The notes: generated by a model not told the origin, from the sequence alone. A stretch of DNA of 22,930 nt from JAFDVL01 sp043736395 (GCA_043736395.1 JAYTCQ010000140.1:1-22930); one strand, 5' to 3'. Positions 1-8,817 are shown, counted from the first letter of the stretch. A program made the numbers and translations.

Positions 1-38
1 ACCTCTCTGGTGGGGGAGCATCAGATTTGGTTTCGTCA

Positions 39-73
39 GGTGTGGTCGTGGTGATATTCATCACGACCACACC
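39..73 (-). terminator. Terminator-like hairpin after the ceramidase gene
   Basis: A perfect 12-bp stem (39-50 with 62-73, core GTGTGGTCGTG) with an 11-nt loop lies about 10 nt beyond the stop codon of the minus-strand ceramidase-like gene. No T-run follows on either strand, so it is not a classic intrinsic terminator. It may slow transcription or protect the 3' end of the mRNA. Bases 1-38 show nothing I can name. Confidence 0.4.
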
Positions 74-83
74 ATCGTTCTTC

Positions 84-2465
84 CTACTTAAATTGGAAGA
101 GCGCTTCGCGAGTGCTGCCGTCATTGAACTTCAGCATCAGCTTGCGACACGTGCCCTTCCACGCCTTGTCCGTTTTCCAAACATACTTGTACTGATCCGT
201 CGTCGCGTCGTAGCTCAGGCTGCTGGCGCCTGCGGTGACGGTTTCTTCGATGTCGTCTGTTGGCGCACCTCCCGTACAGGCAATCTGCTGCGAGAGGGGG
301 TAGCCTGCCGCGAAGATGCTCAGCCCTTTGTTACCACTCAACGAAAACTTGACGGGAATTGAACTGCCTGCACTGACCGTGTTGACGGTCGGCGCATTGT
401 CTACGGGCTGGAAGAAGCCGCTGAAGCTATAGCCCACCGTGACGGTGAAACTACACGTGCTGGTATTGCCTGCGCTGTCCCTCGCCGTGGCCGTGACTGT
501 GGTTGTGCCAGCGGGGAACATCGCACCGGAGGCAGGGCTAGTGGTGACGGTGGCGCTGCCACAGGTGTCGGTGGCGGTGACGGCGAAAGTAACGGCCTTG
601 CCCGTGGCGGTCGAATTCAATGGCAGCGAGGTGATGATGTTCGCCGGGCAACTGATGGTCGGCGCGGTCGTGTCCACGACTTTGACCGTGCGCGTCTTCG
701 TCGCCGTGTGTCCATTCCCGTCGTTGGCCGAGTAGGTGATCGTGTAACTGCCTGGTACGCTCGTGTTGACGCTGCCTGCCGCCGTGACGGGCCGCACACG
801 TGAGCAGGAATCCACGGCTGTCGCGCCCGGATCAGTGAAGCCCGTCGTGCATTGGACAGTCATCGGATTCGCGCCATTCAGGGTGAGGACAACTCCCGTT
901 GAACCTGCCGGCGGCGGGAGATTTTGGATCAGGCTCGTGGTATTCGCGAGCACGATTTCCTCCACGCCCGGGGTCACGCCATCGCCGCGTTTGAGCGGCG
1001 CAGCCCAGCCATAGAACATCTGACTGGTCGCAAAAGATGAAACAAATGGCCCGCCATCTGGTCCGAAAGCCCATCCAGCTTCGTAATCGGATTCGCCCAC
1101 ATTTGGACGGTCCCAGACCTGATTGCTAGGAATATATCCAGGCACTTCATTGCTATACGCTGCCACCCAGAGTTTGTTGCCGAGTTGTCCGGCGAACTGG
1201 CTCTTCAGGGCGATTGCATAGCCGGAAACGACTTCGCCGCCGAGGGCCGCCAGCACCAGTGAGTTGTTCGTCCCGAAATGCCAGACCGCCACCGGCCAGT
1301 TCTCGTTGACAGGCAATGTGTTGGAATCAATTTGCGCAATCATCTGATTGGCGTGACGGTCGAGATACCCATCCTCGGTAATGTTGCGAATGTTGTCATA
1401 TTTGACCCGCAACTGCTGATGGGTGGAGTCATTCGGGTCCATATTGAGCGGCAGGGTAACGTCACGCACTTCGGTCAGGATAGAACCGGAAACCGGCTGC
1501 ATCGCCCCGCCCGACAGGACGTTTTGCACCGCTGTCGCCAACGAACTCCCTTGCACATAAATGTCATCTGGATCGGGATTAATGTCGCCCGCTGCACCCT
1601 GAATAAAAAACGCCATTGTGCCGGGGTTGCCGGTCTCCAGACTGGCGCGGGCCAGGCCGGGGAAATCGGGGTGATAGTATAAGTTGTGCGAGGCTGCGAT
1701 CCCGGCGGCGACGGGATGACAGGCATAGCCAAAGAGCACGGCCATCAGGCTGTTGTTACTGACTGATCTGACCGCCAGCACGGGCACATCGTTATCCTCA
1801 TTCCCGATCCCGATACGATTGTATCCGATGTCCGCTGTTCCGGCCCCGTAGGACAAGGTGACTTGCGGCGCAGCGGGCAGACCATTGATGGCCGTACCAA
1901 TGAGGTTGACAATCGTCGTCTTCAGCCAGTTGGTGTAATTGTCCACGATCACGAGGTCAGCCGACCCGGCGATGCCGTCTGAACTGAAACCTGGATAACT
2001 CACCCGCGGATCGAGATTATCCGTGAGCACCGGCCCGTTGTGGGTGTGCGTGGCGCTCAGCAATAGGTTTTCGGCAGGCAGGCTGTAGCGGCTGGCGACC
2101 TCCGTCAGGATGGCCTGACGCATCTGGCGCGTAAAGCCGAGGATGTCGGCAGTCACAATGACTTTGATGTTGCCGCCGCAGCTTCCATCATCAAACGCGA
2201 TGGCGCGAGCACTCAAGCCCGGATCGCCGGGATAGGTTCCAAGCCCTGGGTTATCCGTATTACGCGACGCGAAGCCAGCCAGAAACATTCGCGGAAAGCC
2301 ATTATTGGAGGGCGTGATGTCAATTTGCGCGGTGCTGGCCTTGAAGCCCGATGTCGCTTGCACGGCAGCCGCCGGGGCGATTGCGTTCACGGTGCGTCCG
2401 GCATGCCACACGATCAGCGTTAGCAGGGCGGCGAAGGTTAGCAAAATGAATGGTAGTCGTTTCAT
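84..2465 (-). CDS. Secreted neutral ceramidase-like hydrolase with Ig-like/HYR and PxKF domains
   Basis: A 793-residue exported protein. Residues 1-29 form a signal peptide (MKRLP then a hydrophobic stretch). Residues ~42-430 resemble the neutral/alkaline non-lysosomal ceramidase N-terminal domain, which hydrolyses the amide bond of ceramides using zinc. Visible family motifs are ATHTHNGP (zinc His pair), YACHPV (second His region), GDINP and LGGEVVSG (the Glu region). The usual ceramidase C-terminal domain is not evident. Instead an Ig-like domain (~515-595), a HYR domain (~596-678, starting VVDTTAPTISCP) and a PxKF domain (~679-793, with SIPVKFSLSG) follow, which suggests surface or matrix attachment. 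The start is supported by GAAAGGAA about 8 nt upstream. It lies 23 bp after a receiver gene and is probably co-transcribed. The substrate is inferred and other lipids are possible. Confidence 0.85.
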   Translation of the reverse strand: MKRLPFILLTFAALLTLIVWHAGRTVNAIAPAAAVQATSGFKASTAQIDITPSNNGFPRMFLAGFASRNTDNPGLGTYPGDPGLSARAIAFDDGSCGGNIKVIVTADILGFTRQMRQAILTEVASRYSLPAENLLLSATHTHNGPVLTDNLDPRVSYPGFSSDGIAGSADLVIVDNYTNWLKTTIVNLIGTAINGLPAAPQVTLSYGAGTADIGYNRIGIGNEDNDVPVLAVRSVSNNSLMAVLFGYACHPVAAGIAASHNLYYHPDFPGLARASLETGNPGTMAFFIQGAAGDINPDPDDIYVQGSSLATAVQNVLSGGAMQPVSGSILTEVRDVTLPLNMDPNDSTHQQLRVKYDNIRNITEDGYLDRHANQMIAQIDSNTLPVNENWPVAVWHFGTNNSLVLAALGGEVVSGYAIALKSQFAGQLGNKLWVAAYSNEVPGYIPSNQVWDRPNVGESDYEAGWAFGPDGGPFVSSFATSQMFYGWAAPLKRGDGVTPGVEEIVLANTTSLIQNLPPPAGSTGVVLTLNGANPMTVQCTTGFTDPGATAVDSCSRVRPVTAAGSVNTSVPGSYTITYSANDGNGHTATKTRTVKVVDTTAPTISCPANIITSLPLNSTATGKAVTFAVTATDTCGSATVTTSPASGAMFPAGTTTVTATARDSAGNTSTCSFTVTVGYSFSGFFQPVDNAPTVNTVSAGSSIPVKFSLSGNKGLSIFAAGYPLSQQIACTGGAPTDDIEETVTAGASSLSYDATTDQYKYVWKTDKAWKGTCRKLMLKFNDGSTREALFQFK

Positions 2466-2488
2466 GATATGGTTCCTTTCAGTTTTGG

Positions 2489-2833
2489 TTATCGATTCGC
2501 GAGCAGTCGTCGCATCTCGAACAGGTTGTCTTTCAGGACATAGCCGCGCGCACCCGCTTGCTGCGCCGCCGCGCGTAAGTCCGTTTCGTCGTAACTGGTC
2601 ACAATGATGACGTAAGCATTGGCGTCAGCCGTTGTGATCTGGCGTGTCGCAGTGATGCCATCCACTGCGCCTAAGGCAATATCCATCAGCACAACATCCG
2701 GGTGATGCGTTTGATAAGCCGCGAGCGCCGCACCACCGTCATCACATTCGTAAATTTCGTCAGCCAGCGCTCCGACAATCGTTTTGATCATCTGACGAAT
2801 AGTGGGATTGTCTTCGACGATCAGGAGCTTCAT
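2489..2833 (-). CDS. Stand-alone response regulator receiver protein
   Basis: A 114-residue CheY-like receiver domain with no output domain. The acidic pair E7/D8 in LLIVEDNP, the phosphoacceptor D51 in VVLMDIALG, T79 in IIVTS and K101 in GYVLKD are all present, so it should be phosphorylatable. It would act in the cytoplasm by protein-protein contact or as a phosphate sink. It is 23 bp upstream of the ceramidase-like gene on the same strand and 216 bp downstream of a kinase/LuxR-regulator pair that could be its phosphodonor (inference). The ribosome-binding site is weak: AAGGCGG lies unusually far from the ATG. The protein ends soon after the last receiver helix, so nothing appears lost by truncation; it is a natural single-domain regulator. 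Confidence 0.9.
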   Translation of the reverse strand: MKLLIVEDNPTIRQMIKTIVGALADEIYECDDGGAALAAYQTHHPDVVLMDIALGAVDGITATRQITTADANAYVIIVTSYDETDLRAAAQQAGARGYVLKDNLFEMRRLLANR

Positions 2834-3049
2834 AGGTTTCGTGCACCGCCTTAGGATTCACGGCGAACCGCAATACTTGGTTGTCACATTGACAGGTGGG
2901 AATGTAGACGAAGGAGGAGGACGATTGAATAGAGGGAACTACACGATTTGCCTGTGCGTTACCACACGATTTGCTATGTGTTTCCACACGGGTCGGGTGT
3001 TAGATGCTAGATGTTAGGGCAAAGCCTCGACCAGGCACGCGACAACTGC
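2834..3049. other. Regulatory-looking spacer between two regulator genes
   Basis: A 216-bp gap between the minus-strand LuxR-type regulator and the minus-strand receiver gene. It contains a short dyad TGTCA-cat-TGACA (2882-2894), the 22-23-bp tandem repeats listed separately, and a heptad-like TTAGATG/CTAGATG/TTAG run (3000-3017). No convincing -35/-10 pair was identified, but a promoter for the receiver-ceramidase pair is expected here. Confidence 0.5.
2941..2990. promoter_or_regulatory. Tandem 22-23-bp direct repeats, probable regulator-binding array
   Basis: ACACGATTTGC occurs at 2941-2951 and again at 2964-2974, and the shorter ACACG recurs at 2986-2990. Repeat starts are 23 and 22 bp apart, about two helical turns. 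The sequence after each core is also similar (TGTG...TT.CC), so the unit is about 22 bp in 2.3 copies. Each full unit contains an ACA...TGT dyad. The array sits 110-155 bp upstream of the receiver start. Role as an operator is inferred. Confidence 0.45.
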
Positions 3050-3703
3050 TTACAGTTGGTCTTTGTGCTGGAGCGCAAATTTGAGCAGCGCGTTGTGCCC
3101 GCTCAGGCCGAGTTTCTGGCAAATATTCGTGCGATGGTTTTCGACGGTGCGATAGTGAATAAATAATTCTTCGGCAATTTCCTTGCTGGATTTGTACGCC
3201 GCGACCAATTGCAGGATGTGTTGTTCGGCGGGCGTCAGGCTCGACAGATGGGGCAGGTCTTCCACGAGTTGTTGGGCGCGCTGACGACGATGCAGCAAAT
3301 AAGCCGTCAACGAAGGTGTCACGAAATACTGTCCGCTGACGACGGACTTGATACCGTTCACGATTTCGGTCACGGCGCTTTCTTTCAGGATGTACCCTTT
3401 CGCGCCCCAATCCATAGCTTCGTGGAAGAGGTCTTCTTCGCTGTGGAGCGTCAGAAAGATGATGGAGACGGGCAGGCGCAACCGCTGGAGTTCGCGCGCG
3501 ACACCGAAGCCGTCCAGATTAGGCATGTCAATGTCGAGCACGGCGATGTCCGGCTGATGTGTCTGGATGTGCGCCAACGCTTCGTGTCCGTCGTTCGCTT
3601 CGGCGACGACTTGTAAGTTCGGATCGCTTTCGATAGTCAGGCGCAACCCGCGCCGTACAATGGGGTGATCGTCGGCAAGGACGATGCGGATTTCATTGGT
3701 CAT
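3050..3703 (-). CDS. NarL/FixJ-family response regulator (receiver + LuxR HTH)
   Basis: A 217-residue two-component transcription factor. The receiver (1-~120) has D11/D12 in LADDHP, phosphoacceptor D57 in AVLDIDMPN, T85 and K107 in GYILKE. A LuxR-type helix-turn-helix (~155-215) begins LTPAEQHILQL and contains SSKEIAEEL and RTVENHRTNICQKLGL. I chose the ATG at 3703 because MTNEIRIVLADDH is the expected receiver start, although the frame stays open to 3829. The start overlaps the 3' end of the kinase gene by 11 nt, indicating translational coupling, with AGGAGG 11 nt upstream. It is almost certainly the cognate regulator of that kinase. Targets are unknown; the nearby repeat array at 2941-2990 is a candidate. 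Confidence 0.95.
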   Translation of the reverse strand: MTNEIRIVLADDHPIVRRGLRLTIESDPNLQVVAEANDGHEALAHIQTHQPDIAVLDIDMPNLDGFGVARELQRLRLPVSIIFLTLHSEEDLFHEAMDWGAKGYILKESAVTEIVNGIKSVVSGQYFVTPSLTAYLLHRRQRAQQLVEDLPHLSSLTPAEQHILQLVAAYKSSKEIAEELFIHYRTVENHRTNICQKLGLSGHNALLKFALQHKDQL

Positions 3704-6700
3704 GGCGGCGAGCGCCTCCTTGGCGCAATTCAATCTCAAGGTAAATGGTCGTGCCTTGTCCGGGCGCGGAGCGAATGACGGCTTGCCCGCCCAGCAGTTG
3801 CGCCCGTTCGGAAATCCCCAGCAGGCCAAAGCCGCCCGGCGCGGTTTCGCTGGGTGTCGTACCCGGCGTAAAGCCTTTGCCGTTATCTCGCAGCGTCATC
3901 TGCAACTGCGGCCCGCGAAGACGAATGCTGATCATGGCTTCGGTGGCGTGGGAATGCTTCAGAATATTGTTCACGCACTCCTGGATAATACGATAGAAAT
4001 TAATCTCAGCTTCTTTCGGCAAGGCGGCGTGCAGGTCGTCGAGTTCGGACTGGAAGTGAATGCCCGAAGCGGCTTCGGCTTTTTTCAGCAAAGCCTCAAT
4101 CGCTTTGGTCAGGCCGATGCGATCCAGTTGGTACGGGCGCAGGTTGTAGGAAATTTCCTTCACTTCACTGATGGCCTGCGAGGTGGTCGCAGAGATGTCT
4201 TCGATCTGTTGCCGCGCGTCGCCGTTGTGAGTTGGAGTCTGCAACCACATCAGCGCCAGATTTTTGATGACGACCAGATGCTGCCCCAGACTGTCGTGCA
4301 ATTCGGCGGCGATGCGTTTGCGCTCGGCTTCCTGCGAGGCAATCAACTGCCGCGCGAAGGCTTGTTGCGCCAGTTGTCGGCGTTGCAGTTGGCGAATGCG
4401 ATATTGATAAGCCAGCGCCGCGAATCCGGCCAGCGCCGCCGAGGACAGGAGCAGAAACCACCAGCGGCGATAAAACGGCGGCAGTACGACGACGCGCAAA
4501 CTTTGGCCTTCCTTATTCCACACGCCGTCGCTGTTGGCCGCGATGACTTTGAAGGTATACGCCCCTGATGGCAGATATGGATAATACGCCGTGCGTCGTG
4601 TGCCCGCCTCGACCCAATCCTGATCAAGCCCTTCCAGCTTGTAGCGGAAGCGTATCTGCTCTGATTTGATAAAGCTCAATGCGGTGTAATTGATCTCCAG
4701 ATTCCCTTGTCCTGGCATGATCTGCAAACCAGTCTGTGAGGCGGCGGATTGACGATCGAGCATACATTCTTCAATCAGCAATGGCGGCGGTGTGGGATTG
4801 GACCGCACGGTTTGCGGGTCAATCTGGGCCAGCCCATCGTGAGTCGGGAATAGCAGTTTGCCGTCGTGCGACCTAAAACCCGCGGGCTGGCCGCCATAAG
4901 TGCATTCCTGGTTGAGAAACCCGTCGTCCCTATCAAACAAGGTAGAGTTGATATGCGTGATTTGCCCGGCGGCAAAATCATCGAGTTCCTGTTTCCGCAC
5001 GCGGTACACGCCCAGATGACAACTGATCCAGAAAAACCCCTGCGCATCCGGCAGAATTTGGTAGACAGTGCTACTCGTCAGGCCGTGCACGGTCGTGTAG
5101 TGAGTGATGGCCATTCCGTTCGGCCCGTTGGCCAGCCGATTCAACCCGCCATCCAGCGAACCAACCCACAGCACGCCTGCCTCGTCTTCATACAGCGCGC
5201 TGAGATCATTCGATGACAGCCCGTCGGCCACCGTCAACGTGGTGAACTCCGTGCCGTTGAAACGCGACAAGCCACCGTTCGTGGTCACCCACAGCGTGCC
5301 CGTGCGATCTTCCAGCAACGCCCTGCTGGTGCCGCCCAGTCCTTGTTGGCGCGTGTACTGCGTCAATTTTCCCTCGCGCAAACACGTCATTCTGTCATGA
5401 CTGCCAAACCAGAGCGCGCCCGTGCGGTCACGGTAAATGATTCGCACTTCCTTCCCCATCTGTGCAGACAGATTCTTTTCTTCGACCCATTGTCTGCGTT
5501 CGGAATAAAAACGTACGACACCATTCCAGGTGCCGAGCCACAGTGCGCCGTCGTGATCCACGAAAAGCGCCGACACGATATTGGCAAAATCCGTTTTGAC
5601 AGTGCCGGGACGATAGAAATTTTCGTATCGGCCTGCGCTGAGACGACTCAGCCCGCCCAGGTAAGCACAGCCCAGCCAGATGGCGTCTTCCCGGTCTTTA
5701 TGGACGGGCAAGGCCGTGATGATGGCATTGAACCCCGTCCCGCCCGGATGGCGCAAAACCGTGACTGCCGGTTCTCTGAGGCGATAGAGTCCTTCATTTT
5801 TGGTCCCGATCCAGAGTCCGCCTTCGTGGTCTTCCCACACGCGAAAGACGTCGGAGGTGGCCAGCCCGGCGAGCGGGAAGCGGCGTCCCGCTTGCCACAG
5901 CACGACCTGCCCCGTGACATCGCCGACCAGCAACCGGCCCTGCCGATCCTGATAACAAACGTTGACATCCCGCGCTCGCCCAATGCCCGGAAAGCCACTG
6001 CCGCGAAAGACCGACAGCCGCCCTTCGCTGACTCCATAAAATTCATCCGCACGATCCGAGAGGTCGTACCAGAGGCGATGTTTAGAGTCTTCGATGATGG
6101 AATCTATCCGCAGCTTCGCCGGATCTTTCAAGTGTGGTGGCAGCGGCAAGGACTTCCACTGTCCGTAAGCAAACCGTTCCCATCCGGTGGCGTCGCGTCG
6201 CCAAAGCCCGAAAAAGAGAGCATCTCCGCCTACATTCTCAGGCGGATTGAGGTGATCGTTGAAGGCTGATCCCGGCGCGGGCGCAATAAGGCTGAGGCGT
6301 TCGTTTTTCCATTGCGTGAGGCCTCCGACAGTAAAAATCCAGATCGTGCCTTCGGCATCTTCGTCAATCCGGCTGACGGTGTTACTCGCTAGTCCTTCCC
6401 TGGTCGTATACGCAGTAAAGATGCCGTTCTGGTAACGAATGACGCCACCGTTGGTTGTCCCAGCCCAGAGTGCGCCCTGCCGATCTTCGTGCAAGGCGAA
6501 GAAGGAAAAATTGTTGCTTGTCATCTCCGGCGTGTTCGTCCGGTTGAAGACCTTGAACCGAACGCCATCAAAACGCACCAGCCCATCGCCCGTTGTCAGC
6601 CATAAATAGCCATCGCGCGTCTGTTGCAACGCCCGAATGGAGTTATGTGGCAAACCATTTTCTGTCGTCCAATGGTCAAAACGGTATTGCGCGTGCGCCG

Positions 6701-6749
6701 TCAGCAAGCAGGCACACGCCAGTAAGGCGACGAGATTCCCGCCAATCAT
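3693..6749 (-). CDS. Two-component beta-propeller sensor histidine kinase (Reg_prop, Y_Y_Y, HisKA_3)
   Basis: A membrane sensor kinase of about 1,018 residues. An N-terminal signal sequence (MIGGNLVALLACACLLTAHA) precedes a large periplasmic region of repeated two-component-regulator propeller blades, recognisable by DRQGALWAGT, DGYLWLTTGDGL and DRTGALWFGS. A Y_Y_Y domain follows (FRYKLEGLDQDW, with AYYPYLPSGAYTFKV). One transmembrane helix comes after FYRRWWF. The cytoplasmic part has a HisKA_3 dimerisation domain with phosphoacceptor His in AAELHDSLGQH (about residue 818) and a HATPase_c domain with N box ECVNNILKHSHA, DNGKGF and GFGLLGISERA. The frame extends to a GTG at 6785, but the ATG at 6749 gives a clean signal peptide and has GATGGGG just upstream. 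The ligand is unknown; relatives often sense polysaccharides or environmental cues. Confidence 0.92.
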   Translation of the reverse strand: MIGGNLVALLACACLLTAHAQYRFDHWTTENGLPHNSIRALQQTRDGYLWLTTGDGLVRFDGVRFKVFNRTNTPEMTSNNFSFFALHEDRQGALWAGTTNGGVIRYQNGIFTAYTTREGLASNTVSRIDEDAEGTIWIFTVGGLTQWKNERLSLIAPAPGSAFNDHLNPPENVGGDALFFGLWRRDATGWERFAYGQWKSLPLPPHLKDPAKLRIDSIIEDSKHRLWYDLSDRADEFYGVSEGRLSVFRGSGFPGIGRARDVNVCYQDRQGRLLVGDVTGQVVLWQAGRRFPLAGLATSDVFRVWEDHEGGLWIGTKNEGLYRLREPAVTVLRHPGGTGFNAIITALPVHKDREDAIWLGCAYLGGLSRLSAGRYENFYRPGTVKTDFANIVSALFVDHDGALWLGTWNGVVRFYSERRQWVEEKNLSAQMGKEVRIIYRDRTGALWFGSHDRMTCLREGKLTQYTRQQGLGGTSRALLEDRTGTLWVTTNGGLSRFNGTEFTTLTVADGLSSNDLSALYEDEAGVLWVGSLDGGLNRLANGPNGMAITHYTTVHGLTSSTVYQILPDAQGFFWISCHLGVYRVRKQELDDFAAGQITHINSTLFDRDDGFLNQECTYGGQPAGFRSHDGKLLFPTHDGLAQIDPQTVRSNPTPPPLLIEECMLDRQSAASQTGLQIMPGQGNLEINYTALSFIKSEQIRFRYKLEGLDQDWVEAGTRRTAYYPYLPSGAYTFKVIAANSDGVWNKEGQSLRVVVLPPFYRRWWFLLLSSAALAGFAALAYQYRIRQLQRRQLAQQAFARQLIASQEAERKRIAAELHDSLGQHLVVIKNLALMWLQTPTHNGDARQQIEDISATTSQAISEVKEISYNLRPYQLDRIGLTKAIEALLKKAEAASGIHFQSELDDLHAALPKEAEINFYRIIQECVNNILKHSHATEAMISIRLRGPQLQMTLRDNGKGFTPGTTPSETAPGGFGLLGISERAQLLGGQAVIRSAPGQGTTIYLEIELRQGGARRHDQ

Positions 6750-6968
6750 GTGACCCCATCGTTGATGTAGATGAAAAGACAACACGTGATGATTTCTGGT
6801 TGAATGGTTTTGCAGTGCTCATAAGCAAGCAGCCACAAGAAAATAGCGCACCGGGTTATGATCCGCAAGAAAACCGTTGGCAACGCGCTGTATGACCGGC
6901 AGTCAACGAATTCAGTTTTTTGAAAATCGGTGAGCAGGAAAAATCTAGCGTGGCACAGGGCAGGGGAT

Positions 6969-7943
6969 TTAAATGAGAATCCGCTCAATTTCATCCAATG
7001 AGATTTCATCATTCGTCCGGTCATAGAGCTTCGTCGTGCGCGGTGATTCATGCCCCGCAATCTGCTGCGCTTTTTCCAGCGTTCCTTTATTACTGAGATA
7101 CGCCGTAATGCCCGTCGCACGAAACGTGTGATTGCCAATCTTCACCCCCAGCTCGGCGGCTAACGCGCGTCGCCGGATCATCCGCCACGCATCGGGCTGC
7201 GCCATTTTGTTTCCGCTTAACTTGCCACCTTTTTTCACCGTCTGAAATAAAAATGCTTTCGGTTCATTCCAGAGGTTCGCCGCTTCCAGGTAGGCATCCA
7301 GATATTCTTCCGCATTATGGTGAGCGGGCACTTCATGATGCTTGCCGCCTTTTTCGTGGAAGCGCAGCCACCATTTTTTTCCGTTCTGAGAATAGTCTTC
7401 GATTTTCATGCCAGTGACAGCACTGATACGGGCAAACGAATACACCATCACTCCAATCAACGCCCGATCACGCAAACCAATCAAAGTACTGGTATCAATG
7501 GAGTCGAGTAAGAGCCGCGCCTGTTCCGGGGTCAGCACAGGCGTCTTGCCTTTCTTGATGACGTATTTCGGTCCGCGCACCGCTGCCGCCGGATTCATCG
7601 GCAGCACCTGTCCCACGACCAGGTAATCAAACAACATCCGAATCGCCGCAAGATGCAGTTTGACCGTTGGCTTCGCCGAGGGATGGTCTTCGATGTAGGC
7701 AGAGATGATGACCGGGTTCAACTGATGCAACGAAGTCAGACCACGGGCATCCACCCAGGCGAAGAATTCCTCCACGGCATGGGCATAAGCACGGCGGGTA
7801 TTTTTGTTGCGGATGTTCGCAGTGAAAAATTCGATAAATTTCCACTGCGCATTTTCCCCAGCACTGACAATAAGCGAAGGGAGAGTCGCGAAACCAACGC
7901 GGGTGAGTTTCTGTTTCGGAATGACGATCAACGTTTGGGTCAT
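6969..7943 (-). CDS. Tyrosine recombinase (XerD-like site-specific integrase)
   Basis: A 324-residue tyrosine recombinase. A SAM-like core-binding domain (~30-125, FIEFFTANIRNKNTRRAYAH) is followed by the catalytic domain. The full catalytic set is visible: R172 in SFARISAVTG, K198 in HEKGGKHH, H272 and R275 in HTFRATGITAYL, H298 in AGHESPRTTK and nucleophile Y307 in LYDRT. It resembles a widely distributed family often annotated simply as site-specific integrase and found as an isolated gene. No excisionase or clear attachment site is visible nearby. It is divergent from the secreted-protein operon beginning at 8209 and lies 219 bp before the kinase start at 6749. No Shine-Dalgarno sequence is obvious at its ATG. 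Whether it mobilises any part of this window is unknown. Confidence 0.93.
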   Translation of the reverse strand: MTQTLIVIPKQKLTRVGFATLPSLIVSAGENAQWKFIEFFTANIRNKNTRRAYAHAVEEFFAWVDARGLTSLHQLNPVIISAYIEDHPSAKPTVKLHLAAIRMLFDYLVVGQVLPMNPAAAVRGPKYVIKKGKTPVLTPEQARLLLDSIDTSTLIGLRDRALIGVMVYSFARISAVTGMKIEDYSQNGKKWWLRFHEKGGKHHEVPAHHNAEEYLDAYLEAANLWNEPKAFLFQTVKKGGKLSGNKMAQPDAWRMIRRRALAAELGVKIGNHTFRATGITAYLSNKGTLEKAQQIAGHESPRTTKLYDRTNDEISLDEIERILI

Positions 7944-8159
7944 AATGGAGAAATACAGGAAAAATGGAAACAGTAAAGCTGCACTGGTGACAGCTTGAAT
8001 ATCAGCACATCGAAAAATAATGATTGCCCAACGCAGGCTCCAAGGGTAAGATAAAAATGTTCACAATCAAAGTTTGAAAATTTGCGAAGCAGTCAATGTA
8101 ACTGTCCCTCTTTCTCGTTTCTACTACTACACAAAGCATAATTCACTCGGATGGAGTTG

Positions 8160-8188
8160 TTTCCAGTCAGCTCTTGTCCTCCTATAAT
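8160..8188 (+). promoter_or_regulatory. Predicted sigma-70-type promoter for the PEP-CTERM operon
   Basis: A consensus -10 box TATAAT (8183-8188) has a weak -35 TTTCCA (8160-8165) at 17-bp spacing. The first gene starts at 8209 with the SD sequence AAGGA (8198-8202) 6 nt upstream, so the predicted leader is only about 15 nt. The rest of the 265-bp divergent gap to the integrase shows no other clear signal. Confidence 0.55.
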
Positions 8189-8208
8189 CTACCCCCTAAG
8201 GAACTTTT

Positions 8209-8796
8209 ATGCGGGTTAATTTCCTGTTATGCACCTTACTCCTCACGCTGGCTACGTCAGTAGCTTGGGCAGATCCTATCACCTTAAATTTCGATAACCT
8301 GAAAGATAGTGCGAAAGTTACGACGCAGTTTTCAGGATTGAGTTTCACCAATGCGTCGGCGATCACGTCAGGGGTCACGCTCAATGAGCTGGAATTTCCT
8401 CCACGTTCAGGCACGAATGTAGTCTTCAACGACGGAGGAAATATGACCATCAACTTTTCCGTCCCAACTGTGAGTTTTGAGAGCTATTTCACGTATGACA
8501 GTCGCCTTACCATCACAGCTTTCGATGACAAAGGAAATCAGATCGGGAGCCTCTCTTCGCTGTTTACGAACAACTTGCTTCTTTCCGGTGTCGCAGGGAG
8601 TAAACCCAACGAACTGCTTTCCCTTTCATCAGCAACTGGTATTTCGAGAATTGTCATTTCCAGCTCTGGTTCGTTCGTGCTGGACGATCTCAAATACAAC
8701 ACTACAGTTTCGGCGGCAGTGCCGGAGCCTGCGACCTTATCACTATTGATCAGCGGGGGCTTGCTGCTCTTTGGGCGACGCAAAAAACGTAAATAA
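8209..8796 (+). CDS. PEP-CTERM sorting-signal protein
   Basis: A 195-residue exported protein. The signal peptide (residues 1-~21, ending VAWA) is followed by a beta-rich body that begins ITLNFDNL, as in many PEP-CTERM proteins of unknown function. The C-terminus carries the sorting signal: VPEPATLSLL at ~171, a hydrophobic segment, and a basic tail GRRKKRK. By family knowledge an exosortase, not in this window, would recognise and cleave this signal and pass the protein to the cell surface or extracellular matrix. It is the first gene of a three-gene operon behind a TATAAT promoter, with 21 bp to the next start. No enzymatic motif was recognised in the body. Confidence 0.92.
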   Translation: MRVNFLLCTLLLTLATSVAWADPITLNFDNLKDSAKVTTQFSGLSFTNASAITSGVTLNELEFPPRSGTNVVFNDGGNMTINFSVPTVSFESYFTYDSRLTITAFDDKGNQIGSLSSLFTNNLLLSGVAGSKPNELLSLSSATGISRIVISSSGSFVLDDLKYNTTVSAAVPEPATLSLLISGGLLLFGRRKKRK

Positions 8797-8817
8797 AATC
8801 CAAGCAGGGGAATGACG

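Noticed and set aside
2941..2990. Possible CRISPR array
   Set aside because: Repeat units are only 22-23 bp, adjoin without spacers, and number just over two; no cas gene is present.
3684..4568. Long plus-strand open frame of ~294 codons opposite the kinase gene
   Set aside because: It is a mirror frame of the GC-rich kinase coding sequence; the minus-strand product has clear HATPase and HisKA_3 motifs. The same applies to the frame at 5343-6269.
7943..8208. Possible attachment site beside the integrase
   Set aside because: No inverted or direct repeat pair that would mark a recombination core was found in this gap.
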